Shown piece by piece: positions 62,860 to 64,000 of a stretch of 64,000 nt of DNA. The notes under the pieces were generated by a model, which saw nothing but the letters and a program-made list of their open reading frames with translations, did not search any database and was not told the DNA's origin. The stretch spans positions 42,847 to 106,846 of the forward strand of contig CANRPU010000010.1 in assembly GCA_947632555.1 (NCBI GenBank), read 5' to 3'. The stretch is from an uncultured Lachnospiraceae bacterium (GTDB lineage: Bacteria; Bacillota; Clostridia; Lachnospirales; Lachnospiraceae). Within the stretch, counting starts at the first letter, position 1. Each line of letters starts with the position of its first letter. The position numbers were made by a program, and so were the translations under genes.

Positions 62860-63516
62860 ATGAATGATAAAAAAGTAACAGGATTTGATTATTTATGGTT
62901 ATCAATGTATGCAGTGGCAGGATTTTTCTTTGAATTATTATTAGTATTTATCGAACAAGCAATTGGAATAGATATAAATAATAGTACATCTTCGCAAATG
63001 AGTATTCATTGGGTTATAACAATTATTGTCTGGGTATTAATAGGCGTAATTATTACTAAATTAGGAAAGAAAACTACTAACTTTGATATTTGGGAAAATC
63101 CAAATAATAAAGTAAAATTATGGCAGATAGTTGCAATTATTTTATGCTTTATTATAAATATTGCGGTAAAGTATATTGATTGGAATGGATTTAAAGTTAT
63201 ACAAGAATTTCAATCAAGAGGGACATTGCTTTTTATATTTCAATATATGTACTATATTGCCGAAGGTTTTTTAATTTCATTGGTTATAGTATATGGGCAA
63301 AAAGCGTGCGAAATATGGTTTAAAAAAGACAATATACCTTATGGCGGTATTATTTTAGGACTAACCTGGGGGATAGGGCATATTTTATCTAAAGGAAGTA
63401 TCACAGTTGGACTATTATCCACTATTGCAGGCGTTTTATTCGGGGCAGTATATTTACTTGTTAATAGGGATTATAAAAAAGCATTTCCAATTATTACACT
63501 ATTGTTTATGCTATAA
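62860..63516 (+). CDS. Polytopic membrane protein, possibly CPBP-like
   Basis: A 218-residue protein with about six membrane helices. GGIILGLTWGIGHILSKG resembles motif 2 of CPBP intramembrane proteases, and YYIAEGFLISLVIV sits where the EExxR motif would be, but its second Glu and Arg are missing, so catalysis is doubtful. The gene is strongly AT-rich, unlike the main chromosome here, and probably acquired. Its ribosome binding site is weak (GAGAG). Confidence 0.7.
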   Translation: MNDKKVTGFDYLWLSMYAVAGFFFELLLVFIEQAIGIDINNSTSSQMSIHWVITIIVWVLIGVIITKLGKKTTNFDIWENPNNKVKLWQIVAIILCFIINIAVKYIDWNGFKVIQEFQSRGTLLFIFQYMYYIAEGFLISLVIVYGQKACEIWFKKDNIPYGGIILGLTWGIGHILSKGSITVGLLSTIAGVLFGAVYLLVNRDYKKAFPIITLLFML

Positions 63517-63529
63517 GCTAAAACTATAG

Positions 63530-63549
63530 ACTTAACAATAGCGTTAAGT
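63530..63549 (+). other. Hairpin after the membrane protein gene
   Basis: ACTTAAC and GTTAAGT form a perfect 7-bp stem over AATAGC, 14 bp after the stop. Without a T run it is only a possible terminator. Confidence 0.4.
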
Positions 63550-63656
63550 TAAATAAAGGCTTGCTATATATTTCAAAGTGATCACAGACTATTTATTGGG
63601 CTTGGAAAGGAATGATACTCTATCACAGTTACAACTAAATAGCGACACAGCGCAAG

Positions 63657-63693
63657 GGCGGTTATAAACGTGAAGTTTGTAGCCGTCTTTTTT
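63657..63693 (+). terminator. Intrinsic terminator/attenuator in a leader
   Basis: A 13-bp stem (63657-63669 with 63675-63687, three G-T pairs) over a GTGAA loop is followed directly by six T residues. It lies 19 bp before the AAAAGGAG and ATG of the last gene, so it is either the end of a short leader transcript or an attenuator for that gene. Confidence 0.78.
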
Positions 63694-63712
63694 GTTGGAA
63701 AAGGAGCAGAGA

Positions 63713-63952
63713 ATGAAGAAATCGAATACCACTGATAGGGCGCAGGGAAAGAGTAAAGGATTTACCAAGAAAATCAGCAGCCTACCTATGATGTGTCGTT
63801 TCATTAACAGCCGACAGAGCAGGGAGAGCATGAATGATAAAATTCTCCGACTGATCGAGAATGATATGCAGGGCAGGAAAATAGCTGAATATTTGGGCAT
63901 TTTTAGATATTTTGCGTTATGTCGAATCTTTCCAAAGTTAGTTGAAATATAG
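63713..63952 (+). CDS. Short hypothetical protein, possible mobile-element remnant
   Basis: A 79-residue basic protein (KKSNTTDRAQGKSKGFTKKI) with a helix-turn-helix-like stretch NDKILRLIENDMQGRKIAEYLGI. It has a good AAAAGGAG site, but the composition and lone setting suggest the remainder of a larger mobile-element gene. No family is recognised. Confidence 0.45.
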   Translation: MKKSNTTDRAQGKSKGFTKKISSLPMMCRFINSRQSRESMNDKILRLIENDMQGRKIAEYLGIFRYFALCRIFPKLVEI

Positions 63953-64000
63953 CTTTTCTTTAATGGAAAAATGTGGTATCATAAATACAGTGTTTCATAC

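Noticed and set aside
1..64000. rRNA, tRNA and known riboswitch genes
   Set aside because: I looked for cloverleaf and rRNA-like blocks in the intergenic gaps and saw none; the gaps are short and described by promoters, hairpins or repeats.

Overview
The window reads as chromosome of a Gram-positive gut anaerobe of the class Clostridia, most likely a Lachnospiraceae member. The signs are GC-rich coding sequence with AGGAGG-type ribosome binding sites, DUF4364 and DUF4250 proteins, large hybrid histidine kinases, many carbohydrate-active enzymes, and a GH3 enzyme in permuted domain order. No rRNA, tRNA, CRISPR array or complete insertion sequence was recognised. Gene density is high; only one intergenic stretch exceeds 300 bases (15149-15471), and it holds a candidate invertible DNA switch.

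Layout. 1-2939: GH3 glycosidase (cut by the window edge) with its LacI regulator. 2958-11435: a sodium:alanine-type symporter, clpB, then a run of lipoprotein, barstar-like, DUF4250, ASKHA/DUF4445, polysaccharide deacetylase and rarA genes. 11442-14085 (minus): malic enzyme, TIGR01212-type radical SAM and DUF4364. 14143-16230: tandem hairpin repeats, a tyrosine recombinase, an 18-bp inverted repeat pair around 153 bp, and a gene of unknown function. 16261-19488 (minus): carB. 19668-30681: a signalling cluster of two stand-alone receivers, three hybrid histidine kinases (one fused to a DegV domain) and a SulP transporter. 30678-34710: a type IIS restriction-modification operon with two adenine methylases and an AlwI-like endonuclease. 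34786-36540: an aldo/keto reductase-ferredoxin fusion and an HdeD-like membrane protein. 36684-40900: the most unusual locus, a 1095-residue protein with two nucleoside-deoxyribosyltransferase-like domains followed by a two-helix membrane protein with a ThsA-type macro domain. 41012-48080: FIST protein, soluble chemoreceptor, a TetM-like GTPase fused to a YacP/Rae1-type NYN nuclease, a FGGY kinase and an AraD-type epimerase. 48089-54833: a membrane chemoreceptor, a DUF2974 protein, a GATase1 hydrolase, GH95 fucosidase and SGNH esterase. 54998-57658: an AT-richer MBOAT acyltransferase cassette. 57818-62280: a kduI-kduD-rpiB-like-KDPG aldolase-kdgK operon for unsaturated uronate catabolism. 62345-64000: AT-rich, decayed and probably acquired DNA.

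How the genes work together. Plant and host glycan use is served by GH3, GH95, the esterase, the FGGY/AraD pair and the Kdu pathway, whose products enter glycolysis as pyruvate and glyceraldehyde 3-phosphate. The stretch 30678-40900 looks like a defence island. Its second half resembles a Thoeris-like abortive-infection module: an NDT-like enzyme in place of the TIR signal-maker would produce a nucleotide signal sensed by a macro-domain membrane effector. This is inference from domain architecture and gene pairing; I could not search databases to test novelty.
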